NCBI RefSeq assembly: GCF_001654495.1
Contig: NZ_CP015849.1
Location: 682,001 to 746,000 of the forward strand
Origin: Streptomyces sp. SAT1
Lineage (GTDB): Bacteria; Actinomycetota; Actinomycetes; Streptomycetales; Streptomycetaceae
DNA: 64,000 nt
Reading direction: 5' to 3'
Below, piece after piece: positions 35,869 to 44,318 of this stretch. Below the pieces are notes generated by a model. The model had not been told where the DNA came from. It made no database searches and saw nothing but the letters and a program-made list of their open reading frames with translations. Positions within the stretch are counted from its first letter, which is position 1, and each line of letters opens with the position of its first letter. The position numbers were made by a program, and so were the translations under genes.

Positions 35869-36269
35869 GGCGGGTTCCCTGGTCGCGGCGGTGATCGGTC
35901 GGGGATCCGGCGGGGCGCGGCGGCCCCGGCACGGTTCTGCTCGCGTACCCGACCAGCCCCCGCGCAACCGTCCCGCCCCGCCCTTCTCACCTCCGGCCCG
36001 CACGGGAACGCCTCACCCTTCTCCGCCTCGGGTCGCACGGGAGGCCCCCGACGGCCTCGCCTCCGGTCCGCACGGCCCCCCGCGACGGCCTCGCCTCCGG
36101 CCCGCACGGCGACTCCCCCCACGGCGTGCACGAGGGCTCTCCGCGAGCTGTGGCGCGGAGAGCCCAGGGGGGGCTCACTTCCGAACCCCGGAGCCTCCGG
36201 GTAACCACGCGCGGCGTGCCGATGCGCCGCATCCGGCGGGGACCGGCCGCGGCGGGCGGGCCGGGCGGG
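35869..36269. other. Intergenic region with direct repeats and terminator
   Basis: No gene is supported in these 401 bases. A unit of about 20 bp (CTCxCCTCCGGYCCGCACGG) is repeated three times between about 35983 and 36110. The strong hairpin at 36134-36165 lies near its right end, and the SseB-like gene's start region is at its left end. Confidence 0.5.
36134..36165. terminator. Terminator hairpin downstream of glpK
   Basis: GGGCTCTCCGCG (36134-36145) pairs perfectly with CGCGGAGAGCCC (36154-36165) around an 8-nt loop. It lies about 105 bases past the leftward glpK stop. There is no U-run, which is common for streptomycete terminators. Confidence 0.75.
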
Positions 36270-37787
36270 TCAGCGGGTGTCGCCGCGGGGGCGGACCCAG
36301 TCGAGGGACCGCTCGACGGCCCGCTGCCAGCTCTCGTACTCCCAGGCACGCCGCTCGGGGTCCATGGCCGGCAGCCACTGGCCGGCCCGGTGCCAGTTGT
36401 CGCGCAGGACCTCCAGGTCGGACCAGTAGCCGACGGCGAGTCCCGCGGCGTAGGCCGCGCCGAGCGAGACCGTCTCGGCCACCAGGGGCCGCACCACCGG
36501 CACGTCGAGCACATCGGCGAGCATCTGCATGAGCAGATGGTCGGAGGTCATGCCGCCGTCCACCTTGAGCCGGCGCAGCGCGAGCCCGGAGTCGGCGTTC
36601 ATGGCGTCGACGACCTCCCGGGTCTGCCAGGCGGTCGCCTCCAGCACGGCGCGGGCCAGATGGCCCTTGGTGATGTACGACGTGAGGCCGACGACGACTC
36701 CCCGGGCGTCGCTGCGCCAGTGGGGCGCGAACAGGCCGGAGAACGCGGGGACGATGTAGCAGCCCCCGTTGTCCTCGACGGTGCGGGCCAGCGTCTCGAT
36801 CTCGGGCGCGCTGCCGATCAGGCCGAGCCGGTCGCGGAACCACTGCACCAGGGAGCCGGTGACGGCCATGGGCCCTTCGAGGGCGTAGACGGTGGGCTCG
36901 CCCGCGATCTTGTAGGCGACGGTGGTGAGCAGGCCGTGGCGGGAGCGGACCAGGTCGGTGCCGGTGTTCATGAGCAGGAAGCTGCCGGTGCCGTAGGTGC
37001 ACTTGGCCTCGCCGGGCGAGAAGCAGGTCTGGCCGAACAGGGCGGCCTGCTGGTCGCCGAGCGCGGCGGTGATGCGGACGCCGGGGAGCAGCGCGCGGGC
37101 CTCGCCGTAGCTCTCGGCGGAGGAGCGGATCTCGGGCAGCAGGGCGCGCGGGACGCCGAAGAAGTCGAGCAGTTCCGGGTCCCAGGTCAGGGTGCGGATG
37201 TTGACGAGCATGGTGCGCCCGGCGTTGGTGGGGTCGGTGATGTGCAGACCGCCGTCGGTGCCGCCGGTGAGGTTCCAGATCAGCCAGCTCTCCATCGTGC
37301 CGAACAGCACCTCGCCGCTGCGGGCGCGCTCCTCCAGGCCCTCCGTGTGGTCGAAGAGCCAGCGGATGCGGGGCGCGGAGAAGTAGGTGGAGGGGGGCAG
37401 GCCGCAGCGGTCGAGGAAGAACTCGTCGCCGGGCCGGTCGCGGAGCGCGTCGACCAGCGGTGCCGTGCGGGTGTCCTGCCAGACGACGGCCCGGCCCAGC
37501 GGCTCGCCGGTCCCGCGGTCCCACAGCACCGTCGTCTCCCGCTGGTTGGCGATGCCGACGGCGGCGATCATGCCCGCGTCGGCCCCGGCGCTCTCCAGCG
37601 CCTCGGGGACGACGCGCTGGACGTTGCGCCAGATCTCCACGGCGTCGTGCTCGACCCAGCCGGGCCGCGGGAAGTACTGCTGGTGTTCCCGCTGGGCGAC
37701 CGAGCACAGCCGTCCGCGGCGGTCGAACAGGATGCACCGCGTGGACGTGGTGCCCTGGTCGATGGACATCACATACCGGTCAACCAT
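36270..37787 (-). CDS. glpK: Glycerol kinase
   Basis: A 505-residue FGGY kinase that phosphorylates glycerol to glycerol 3-phosphate. Motifs seen are [11 protein letters not shown] at the N-terminus (ATP site), [24 protein letters not shown], and a C-terminal [24 protein letters not shown] signature. AAGGCAGG precedes the ATG at 37787. It follows the gylR-like gene by 85 bp on the same strand. glpF is not in this operon but about 5 kb away, and no glpD is visible. Confidence 0.97.
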   Translation of the reverse strand: MVDRYVMSIDQGTTSTRCILFDRRGRLCSVAQREHQQYFPRPGWVEHDAVEIWRNVQRVVPEALESAGADAGMIAAVGIANQRETTVLWDRGTGEPLGRAVVWQDTRTAPLVDALRDRPGDEFFLDRCGLPPSTYFSAPRIRWLFDHTEGLEERARSGEVLFGTMESWLIWNLTGGTDGGLHITDPTNAGRTMLVNIRTLTWDPELLDFFGVPRALLPEIRSSAESYGEARALLPGVRITAALGDQQAALFGQTCFSPGEAKCTYGTGSFLLMNTGTDLVRSRHGLLTTVAYKIAGEPTVYALEGPMAVTGSLVQWFRDRLGLIGSAPEIETLARTVEDNGGCYIVPAFSGLFAPHWRSDARGVVVGLTSYITKGHLARAVLEATAWQTREVVDAMNADSGLALRRLKVDGGMTSDHLLMQMLADVLDVPVVRPLVAETVSLGAAYAAGLAVGYWSDLEVLRDNWHRAGQWLPAMDPERRAWEYESWQRAVERSLDWVRPRGDTR

Positions 37788-37872
37788 GGTCGGGCCTGCC
37801 TTCCGATGCGTCGCGCGGGTGCGGGTCCTGCCGGGCCGTCTGCGGCGGCCTCGCACGGAGACCTGCCCGGAT

Positions 37873-38640
37873 CTACCAGCGGGCCGCCCCCAGGTCCCGG
37901 GAGATCGCCCGCGCGGCCTCCCGGAGCAGGGCGACCAGCGCGGGCCGCGGCGTACCCCTGGGGTCGCAGATCCGTTCGACCGGGCCGGAGAGGCAGACGG
38001 CGCCCACCACGAGGCCGCCGTGCCCGCGGATGGGAGCGGCGACCCCGGCGTCCCCCATGGCCATCTCCTGCACCTCGGCCCCCCAGCCGACCTCGCGGAT
38101 CGCGGCGAGCGCCCGGTCCAGCTCCGCGCGGTCCACGAGGGTGTGCCGGGTGTAGGCGGCCAGTCCGTCCGCGGGCAGCGGGCCGAGGGTGGCCGCGCCG
38201 AAGGCCAGCAGGACCTTGCCCAGCGAGGAGGCGTGCAGCGGCAGCAGCGCGCCCACGTCCAGGGTCTGGAGGGTGTCGTCGGGCCGGAACACATGGTGGA
38301 TGATCAGGACCTGGCCCTCCAGCGGGGTGCCCAGCCGGACCGCCTCACCGCTGCGGGCGGCCAGGGCGTCGGCCCAGTTGATGGCGCGCGAGCGGAGTTC
38401 GTTGACGTCGAGGTAACTGGTACCCAGATGCAGCAGTGCCGCTCCGAGCTGGTATTTTCCGGTGGTCTCGTCCTGCTCGACGAAGTCCACGTGCTGAAGG
38501 GTGCGCAGGATGCCGTGAGCGGTTCCCTTGGCCAGCCCGAGGGAGGACGCCACTTCGCCGAGCCCCAGCCTGCGGGGCCCTCCGGCGAGGAGGCGCAGGA
38601 TCGCCGCGGCTCGTTCGATCGACTGGACGGGTCCGGCCAT
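37873..38640 (-). CDS. IclR family regulator, GylR-like
   Basis: A 255-residue IclR regulator closely resembling streptomycete GylR, the repressor of glycerol operons. The winged helix covers about residues 1-75 ([42 protein letters not shown]), and the C-terminal ligand domain has [14 protein letters not shown] and [19 protein letters not shown] sequence. It is encoded directly before glpK, as gylR is before the gyl operon in S. coelicolor. The ATG sits six bases after TAATAT, so the transcript is probably leaderless. It likely represses glpK and itself, and perhaps dhaKLM. Confidence 0.92.
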   Translation of the reverse strand: MAGPVQSIERAAAILRLLAGGPRRLGLGEVASSLGLAKGTAHGILRTLQHVDFVEQDETTGKYQLGAALLHLGTSYLDVNELRSRAINWADALAARSGEAVRLGTPLEGQVLIIHHVFRPDDTLQTLDVGALLPLHASSLGKVLLAFGAATLGPLPADGLAAYTRHTLVDRAELDRALAAIREVGWGAEVQEMAMGDAGVAAPIRGHGGLVVGAVCLSGPVERICDPRGTPRPALVALLREAARAISRDLGAARW

Positions 38641-38646
38641 GGGGCG

Positions 38647-38694
38647 ATATTAGTCCTGTTTGCCCCGCTCAGGACTGTCGTTCGGCAATGCCGA
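38647..38694 (-). promoter_or_regulatory. gylR-like promoter and operators
   Basis: Leftward -10 TAATAT (38652-38647) lies six bases before the ATG at 38640. Next to it are an inverted repeat AGTCCTG / CAGGACT (38652-38658, 38670-38676) and a second one, TCGGC-n3-GCCGA (38682-38694). Within the first, GTTTGCCCC-n2-TCA matches the dhaK upstream repeat. These are candidate GylR sites. Confidence 0.6.
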
Positions 38695-38789
38695 CCGCTG
38701 TTCATTGACCTGCGGGGCATTCGTTCCTTAGCGTGACATGTCGCGTCGGGTGGGGTCGAAGCCCGGGGCAGGTCCGAGGAGGAGGGCAC

Positions 38790-39215
38790 ATGACCGTAGC
38801 GCAGCTCGACGCAGCGCCCCACGGGGAAGTCGACCACGCCTTCCCCCTGCTGCACACGCCCGGTGCCGTGTCGGCGGTACGCCGCCGTGTGCACCGGCTG
38901 CTGGGCGGCTGGAACCTGCCCGCCGAGGCCGCCGACGACGTGCTCCTGGTCGTGTCGGAGCTGGTCACCAACGCGCTCGTGCACGCCAGGCCGCCCGCGA
39001 CGCTGCGGCTGTGGCGCGTCCCGGTCGACGGCCACGGTGCCGTCCACGTCGAGGTGAGCGACCTCGGCCCGGCGGCTCCGCCCACCCCCGGCTCGGCGCC
39101 CGACCCCGACGAGCACGGCCGCGGTCTCGGCATCGTCACCGCGCTCTCCGCCCGCTGCGGCGTCCGGGCGGACCGGACCGGGACCAGCCGCTGGGCCGAG
39201 GTCCTCGCCGGCTGA
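38790..39215 (+). CDS. ATP-binding regulatory kinase, anti-sigma type (RsbW-like)
   Basis: A 141-residue single HATPase_c_2 domain. The N box is VVSELVTNALVHA and the G1 box SDLGP, with a later GRGLGIVTALS. Such small kinases, abundant in Streptomyces, act as anti-sigma factors or phosphorylate anti-anti-sigma factors and would be partners of PP2C phosphatases such as the two in this window. GAGGAGG precedes the ATG. It diverges from gylR across 149 bp. The sigma factor target is unknown. Confidence 0.9.
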   Translation: MTVAQLDAAPHGEVDHAFPLLHTPGAVSAVRRRVHRLLGGWNLPAEAADDVLLVVSELVTNALVHARPPATLRLWRVPVDGHGAVHVEVSDLGPAAPPTPGSAPDPDEHGRGLGIVTALSARCGVRADRTGTSRWAEVLAG

Positions 39216-39258
39216 GGTCCTCGCCGACGTGCCGCCCCCGGCGCGGGCCTGTCCCGGG

Positions 39259-39774
39259 TCAGCCGGCCGTCAGATCGGTCCGCGGGTCGATCACCCAGTG
39301 GTTGCCGCGCAGCACCCGGCCCGCGAACGGCACGTCGCACGCGCCGAGCAGCCGGAAGCCGAGGGAGCGGCAGATGCCGTTCGAGGGCGCGTTGTCCGTC
39401 GCGGGGAACGCGTGCACCAGACCCCAGCGGTCCTCGTCGCGCGCCCGTTCGAGCAGCAGCCGGGCCGCGCGCCCGCCCAGGCCACGCCCCTGGAACTCGG
39501 GCAGCACCATCCAGCCGATCTCGGAGACCTGGCCGTCCGCCGTGCCGTGGGACCAGATGGTCACCGACCCGGCGACCGCCTCCGGGCCGCGGGAGCCGGG
39601 GACGATCATCTTGATCCAGGCGGTGTCCGCCGCCGCCTCCGCGGCGTCCCGGCGCACCTTGTCCGCCATTCCGGCAGCCGGCAGCGGTCCGCCGAGCCCG
39701 GCCGTCATCTCCGGGTCGCACCGCATACGGAGGTACGCGCCCACGTCGTCCTCGGTCACGTCGCGCAGGTGCAC
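39259..39774 (-). CDS. GNAT family N-acetyltransferase
   Basis: A 171-residue GNAT protein: VHLRDVTEDDVGAYLRMRCDP at the start, the acetyl-CoA motif LPEFQGRGLGGRAARLLLERA, and NAPSNGICRSLGFRLLG in the last third. The substrate is unknown. The GTG at 39774 is chosen because GGGGAGGA lies four bases upstream and homology begins there; the longer open frame is not supported. It converges with the RsbW-like gene. Confidence 0.88.
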   Translation of the reverse strand: MHLRDVTEDDVGAYLRMRCDPEMTAGLGGPLPAAGMADKVRRDAAEAAADTAWIKMIVPGSRGPEAVAGSVTIWSHGTADGQVSEIGWMVLPEFQGRGLGGRAARLLLERARDEDRWGLVHAFPATDNAPSNGICRSLGFRLLGACDVPFAGRVLRGNHWVIDPRTDLTAG

Positions 39775-39942
39775 GGAGTCCTCCCCGGTGGTGGCCGCAT
39801 CGGGGCACCCTGCCGCAGGGCGGGTACCGCCGTCCGTGTCATGCTGCCCCGTGTCCGTCCCGCGCGCACCCGGTTCCCGGTTCGGAGCCGGCCGGCGCGG
39901 GCGCGGAGCGAGAGTGAGGCACAGACCGAGGGAAGGCGTCCG

Positions 39943-40749
39943 TTGAACACCGGCAGCACGGCACCCGACAGCTACTACGTCCGCACCGACGAGCACCGTT
40001 TCAAGCCGACCGCCCACGCGAGCGGGGCCTGGGACGAGACGGAGCTGCACTTCAGTCCGCTCGGGGGCCTCGTGGTCCACGCGATCGAGGGGTATCTGGC
40101 GGACCGGGGGCCGGGCGGGCTGCTGCTGTCACGGATCAGCTACGACATCCTGGGCCGGCTGGCCCTGGAGGAGTGCGAGATCCAGGTGGAGACCGTCCGG
40201 CCGGGGCGGACCATCGAGCTGCTGGAGGCCGTGGTGAGTGTCGCCGGGCGCCCGGTGGTGCGGGCGCGGGCCTGGCTGCTCGCCCCGCAGGACACCACGG
40301 GCGTCGAGGGCGGCGCCGACGACCGGCTCACCCCGCCCGAGCGGCTCGCCCCGTGGCCGATGGCCGACCACTGGCCCGGCGGCTACATCGCCTCCCTCGA
40401 CGTCCGCCCGCTCGCCCCGCCGCGGCCGGGCCGCGCCACCGCCTGGGTCTCCACCCCGCTCGCCCTGGTGGCCGGCGAGCCCAGCTCCCCGCTCGCCTCC
40501 TACCTGGCCCTGGTGGACACGGCGAACGGCATCGCCGTACGGGAGTCGCCCAAGGAGTGGATCTTCCCCAACGTCGATCTGACCGTGCATCTGCACCGCC
40601 GTCCCGAGGGCCGCTGGACCGGCCTGGACACCACCGTCGTCTTCGGTCCCACGGGCCAGGGCGTCACCAGCACGGTCCTGCACGATGTGCACGGTCCGGT
40701 CGGGCACGCCCAGCAGATCCTGACCGTACGGCCGCGGCCGGGCGCCTGA
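39943..40749 (+). CDS. Thioesterase-family (TesB-like hotdog) protein
   Basis: A 268-residue protein with a double-hotdog pattern. The N-terminal half has FKPTAHASGAWDETELHFSPLGGLVVHAIE and a strand series (ISYDILGRLALEECEIQVETVRPGR); the C-terminal half has PSSPLASYLALVDTANGI and NVDLTVHLHRRPEGRWTGLDT. This is the acyl-CoA thioesterase (4HBT_3) layout. The TTG start is chosen because AGGGAAGG lies six bases upstream. Substrate chain length unknown. It stands alone between convergent neighbours. Confidence 0.8.
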   Translation: MNTGSTAPDSYYVRTDEHRFKPTAHASGAWDETELHFSPLGGLVVHAIEGYLADRGPGGLLLSRISYDILGRLALEECEIQVETVRPGRTIELLEAVVSVAGRPVVRARAWLLAPQDTTGVEGGADDRLTPPERLAPWPMADHWPGGYIASLDVRPLAPPRPGRATAWVSTPLALVAGEPSSPLASYLALVDTANGIAVRESPKEWIFPNVDLTVHLHRRPEGRWTGLDTTVVFGPTGQGVTSTVLHDVHGPVGHAQQILTVRPRPGA

Positions 40750-40770
40750 CCACGGGCCACGGGCCCGGGG

Positions 40771-40811
40771 CCCTGCCCGTCCGCCCGTCCGCCCGTCCGT
40801 CCGCCCGTCCG
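40771..40811. repeat. CCGTCCG-type tandem repeat
   Basis: Overlapping GTCCGCCC / GTCCGTCC units fill the short gap between the thioesterase and the convergent TIGR03943 gene. It looks like a low-complexity slippage repeat with no coding role. Confidence 0.6.
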
Positions 40812-41594
40812 TCAGCGCGACGGCACGAGCGGCAGGTCGTCCGTGTAGCCGTTGACCGGCCGGTCGATCGTCCGGACCGCGCGGGCGTCGAGCGCGGCCG
40901 CGGCCGACGCGGTGCCCAGGGTGCCGCCCGGGTGCCAGGTGCCGGTCACCGAGACCCAGGTGTTCGCGGGCGGGGCGGCCCCGTGGACGCGCACCTTCAC
41001 GGACTGGGCGTCCGCCGCGCAGCAGTTCAGGATGATCCGGGTGAGGTACCAGCTGTCCCGGTGCCCCTTGTCCGGCGTGACGAACCCGGTCAGCAGGACC
41101 GTACGGCCGCGGACGGCCTGGGTGCGGTCCTGCTGCACCCGGCGGGTGAAGTCGCTGAGTGTCAGCGGGAGCGGCGAGGTCGCGGGCAGCGGGTCGAAGC
41201 TGCTCTGCCGGTCGACGGCCCGGGGCGCCTCGCGGGAGGCGGTGTACGCGCCGAGGGCGGGCGGGGCCCAGAAGAGCAGGCTCAGGGCGGGCAGGAACAG
41301 CAGCCAGGCGACGCGCGGCGCCCGGGAGTGGTCGTGCCCGTGACCGCTCCCGGCCCCGTGTTCGTGCCCATGCCCGTGCTCGGGCTCGTCGTGCGTCGCC
41401 CCGTCATGTCCCGTACGCCGCTTCGAGGGCCATGCCTCCGCGACGCCCAGCAGGAGCAGCAGCACCCCGGAGGCGATCAGCAGGGGCCGCATGCCCTCCT
41501 TCACATAGCGCAGGAAGAGGTCGGTGAAGAGCGAGGCGTGCAGCAGCCCGAGTCCGCTGAGGACGAGCAGGGCCACCTGGAACGGGCGTCTCAC
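40812..41594 (-). CDS. TIGR03943 family putative permease subunit
   Basis: A 260-residue membrane protein with N-terminal helices, a His-rich cytoplasmic loop (GHGHEHGAGSGHGHDH), two more helices and a C-terminal soluble domain with LTLSDFTRRV, FVTPDKGHRDSWYLTRIILNCCAADAQSV and WVSVTGTW, the TIGR03943/YcgQ pattern. The GTG at 41594 overlaps the stop of the upstream permease gene (GTGA), so they are coupled. The B. subtilis pair YcgR-YcgQ is arranged similarly. The His cluster suggests a metal link, most likely zinc, by inference. Confidence 0.85.
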   Translation of the reverse strand: MRRPFQVALLVLSGLGLLHASLFTDLFLRYVKEGMRPLLIASGVLLLLLGVAEAWPSKRRTGHDGATHDEPEHGHGHEHGAGSGHGHDHSRAPRVAWLLFLPALSLLFWAPPALGAYTASREAPRAVDRQSSFDPLPATSPLPLTLSDFTRRVQQDRTQAVRGRTVLLTGFVTPDKGHRDSWYLTRIILNCCAADAQSVKVRVHGAAPPANTWVSVTGTWHPGGTLGTASAAAALDARAVRTIDRPVNGYTDDLPLVPSR

Positions 41595-42628
41595 AGCAGG
41601 AATCCTCCGACGAGCGTGCTGCACACGACGGCGACGACGGCGGTCGCGGTGGAGAAGCGCGCCGCGAACGCCTTTCCGAATGTGCCCGCCTGAAGCGCGA
41701 TCAGCTTGAGGTCGACCATCGGGCCGACCACCATGAACGTCAGCCGGGCCAGCGGCGAGAACCCGGTGAGCGAGGCCGCGACGAACGCGTCGGCCTCCGA
41801 GCACACCGCGAGCAGCACGGCGAGCCCGGCGAGGAACAGCACCGAGAGCCAGGGCGAGCCGGAGAACGTGTCGAGCACGGTGCGCGGCACCGCCACGTTG
41901 AAGGTGGCCGCCGCCATGGCGCCGAGCACCAGGAAGCCGCCGGCGTGCAGGAAGTCGTGCTGGAAGCCGCGCCGGAACTCCGTCCAGCGGCTGTGTCCCG
42001 GCCGGTGGCCGGTGTGCCGGGCCGTCGGCCGCAGCCACTCCTCGCGGCCCAGGAAGAGCCAGAGCCAGCCCATCGCGGCGGCGGTGACCAGGGAGGCGAC
42101 CAGCCGGGCCAGCACCATGGCGGGGTTCCCGGGGAAGGCGATCGCGGTGGCGGTCAGCACGACCGGGTTGACCGCCGGGGCGGAGAGCAGGAAGGCGAAG
42201 GCGGCGGCCGGGGTCACCCCCCGGTTGATCAGGCTGCCCGCGACCGGCACGGAGGCGCATTCGCAGCCCGGCAGGACGACGCCGGCGATCCCGGCCACCG
42301 GGACGGCGAGCGCGGGCCGCCGGGGCAGTACGCGGCTGAACACCCGGTCCGGCACGAAGGCGTTGATGGCGCCGGACAGGACGGTGCCGAGCAGCAGGAA
42401 GGGCGTGGCCTGCACGGTGACGGCGAGGCAGACGGTCCGCCATGCCTCCAGCGCCTGCCCGTCCGACCAGCGCCCCACGGCGAAGACCACCGCTCCGGGC
42501 AGGACGGCCGCGCCCAGCAGCAGGAGCGGCCAGGACCGCGGCAGACCGCGCGCGGCCCGTTCCCCGGCGCCCGGCGGCGGCGCCGGTGGCGCCTGCGCCT
42601 CCTGGTCCCGTACGTCTGTGTTCTGCAT
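41591..42628 (-). CDS. Permease (DUF318 / YraQ-YcgR family)
   Basis: A membrane protein of about 345 residues with eight or so helices in two repeats: GTVLSGAINAFVPDRVFSR, VLPGCECASVPVAGSLINRGVTPAAAFAFLLSAPAVNPV (the family signature with a CECxxVPV motif) and VCSEADAFVAASL in the second half. This family includes YcgR and ArsP-type permeases. Two ATG starts have equal GGAG sites, 42628 and 42664; the codons between them are less GC-biased, so 42628 is preferred. It is coupled to the TIGR03943 gene. Confidence 0.85.
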   Translation of the reverse strand: MQNTDVRDQEAQAPPAPPPGAGERAARGLPRSWPLLLLGAAVLPGAVVFAVGRWSDGQALEAWRTVCLAVTVQATPFLLLGTVLSGAINAFVPDRVFSRVLPRRPALAVPVAGIAGVVLPGCECASVPVAGSLINRGVTPAAAFAFLLSAPAVNPVVLTATAIAFPGNPAMVLARLVASLVTAAAMGWLWLFLGREEWLRPTARHTGHRPGHSRWTEFRRGFQHDFLHAGGFLVLGAMAAATFNVAVPRTVLDTFSGSPWLSVLFLAGLAVLLAVCSEADAFVAASLTGFSPLARLTFMVVGPMVDLKLIALQAGTFGKAFAARFSTATAVVAVVCSTLVGGFLL

Positions 42629-42838
42629 CCCCGGCTCCGAACCTCGCTGTGTGCGCACGAACATAGCGGGCTCCGGCCCCCGCCCCGGGTACGGGACGCG
42701 CCGGGAGGCGGGCCGGCGGCGGCCCGGTCATCCGTGCGGCGAGGCCGGACCCGAGGACGCGCTCCCCCGGCGGCGGGGTCGCCGTGCCCCGGCTCGCGCC
42801 GGCCGCCCCGCCCGCCCCCCCCGGGAGCCTTCACGGAT

Positions 42839-42985
42839 TCTTCACTCGGCAAGGACGCCGTCAAGGACGCCTCCGGCAACCGGTTCCGGTTCTCCGCCGA
42901 CCACTACCTGGAGCCCGGGGACCACGTGACGCCGCGCGGCGGCAAGGGCACCGAGTCCGGCGCCGAGAACGTGGCCTACTCCTCG
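42839..42985 (+). pseudogene. Decayed lamin-tail-domain fragment
   Basis: In one frame the sequence reads DAVKDASGNRFRFS, then YLEPGDHVTPRGGKGTESG. This resembles the core of bacterial lamin-tail domains, where a D-x-x-GN-x-x-F stretch leads to x-L-x-PGD-x-V-x-x-x-x-GKGT. There is no start, no remainder of the fold, and it runs into the 3' end of the convergent aquaporin gene. It is most likely a remnant of a lost secreted protein gene. Confidence 0.4.
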
Positions 42986-43920
42986 TCGGAGGCGGAACCC
43001 CGGGTGCGGCCGACCTCGGGGAGTTCGTCCTGCTGGGCGCGGATGTGCAGGATGTCGCCGATGAACAGGTCGTAGACGAGGACGCCGACCACGCCGCCGA
43101 CCAGCGGCCCGACGATGGGCACCCACCAGTAGGCGCTGTACGAGCCGGGTTCGGTGCCCGGCAGTGCCAGGTCTCCCCAGCCGGCGAAGAACGTGAACAG
43201 CCGGGGTCCGAAGTCGCGGGCCGGGTTGATGGCGTAACCGGCGTTGGCCCCGTAGGACATGCCGACGGCCGCCACGGCGAAGCCGATCACGAGCGGGCCG
43301 AGGTTCGCCTTCACGGCGGTGTTGCGCAGGTCGACGATGGCCACGATCAGCATGACCAGCAGCGACGTGCCGACGATCTGGTCCACCAGCGGCCCCCAGT
43401 AGCCGCCGTGGAAGTAGGGCGCCGGGAACGTGCCGAAGATGGAGAAGGACGCGACGGTGTGCCCGTGCGTCTTCGGCCCCTTCATGGCCTGGTCGAAGGT
43501 GTTGATGGCGTCGTGGTAGACCGCGTACACCAGGGCGGCGCCGACGAAGGCGCCCACCACCTGCGAGAGCCAGTACGGCAGCACCTTGGACCAGGGGAAC
43601 TTCCGCCGGACCGCGAACGCCAGCGTCACCGCCGGGTTGAGGTGGGCGCCGCTGACCCCGCCCGCCACATACACACCGAAGACCACGGCGAACGCCCAGC
43701 CCCAGGTGATGAGGAGCCAGTCGCCCGCGCCCAGGAAGAAGGTCGTGGGCCCCTCGGTGCGGCCGGAGCCGGGCAGCGCGGCGACCGCCATCGCGACCAC
43801 ACCGCAGCCGAAGGCGATGAGTACCAGGGTCCCCAGGAACTCCGCCAGGCACTCACCCCACAGGCCCCCGCGACGCCTCAGGCGGGAGGGCGCGACCAGG
43901 GGCGGGATCTCTACGGCCAT
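42976..43920 (-). CDS. glpF: Glycerol uptake facilitator (MIP family)
   Basis: A 314-residue major intrinsic protein with six membrane helices and both pore motifs: SGAHLNPAVTLA and AINPARDFGPR. The Asp after the second NPAR is the mark of glyceroporins as opposed to water channels. It would let glycerol into the cell. GAGGGGGCC precedes the ATG. It is separated from glpK-gylR by about 5 kb and lies back to back with the biosynthetic operon, sharing a 398-bp divergent region with it. Confidence 0.9.
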   Translation of the reverse strand: MAVEIPPLVAPSRLRRRGGLWGECLAEFLGTLVLIAFGCGVVAMAVAALPGSGRTEGPTTFFLGAGDWLLITWGWAFAVVFGVYVAGGVSGAHLNPAVTLAFAVRRKFPWSKVLPYWLSQVVGAFVGAALVYAVYHDAINTFDQAMKGPKTHGHTVASFSIFGTFPAPYFHGGYWGPLVDQIVGTSLLVMLIVAIVDLRNTAVKANLGPLVIGFAVAAVGMSYGANAGYAINPARDFGPRLFTFFAGWGDLALPGTEPGSYSAYWWVPIVGPLVGGVVGVLVYDLFIGDILHIRAQQDELPEVGRTRGSASDEE

Positions 43921-44318
43921 ATCGGCCCCCTCGACGAACGGTCCGGCACGGTCCAGCAGGGAGCCCGACCGCGCTGCTGCCCGGTCACGGCCCCGCGTCT
44001 CAGCTCAGTCTGCGCGTCCGCACTCTCGGGGGCCACTCGACTCGGCGCGCGGCGCCCGGCCCCGGAGTCCGCCACCGTCCCGGAGACCGCGCGCCGCCCC
44101 CATACGGGTGATCCTTTGGGTGCCCCACGGCGCGCCTCCGCCGCCTGAACACCGGCGCGTGGGGCGTCGGACGGGACATCGGCGCACCGGATCCGAGTGG
44201 CAGGCGCGCGCACACCGCACAAGACTGATCCATGGTTTCGTGATCAGGCGAAAACGCACGGTCTCGGGGACCGGCCACCCCTGGCCGACGGTTTTCGACC
44301 TTTCCTCAGGGAGCTCGC
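43921..44318. promoter_or_regulatory. Divergent region before the diaminopropionate-NRPS operon
   Basis: No gene is supported in these 398 bases. The right third is richer in A and T. An inverted repeat CTGATC / GATCAG lies at 44225-44230 and 44242-44247, with TGATCA in its right arm, about 75-95 bp before the first operon gene; the ribosome site AGGGAG lies five bases before its ATG. The region should hold promoters for glpF and for the operon. Confidence 0.45.
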
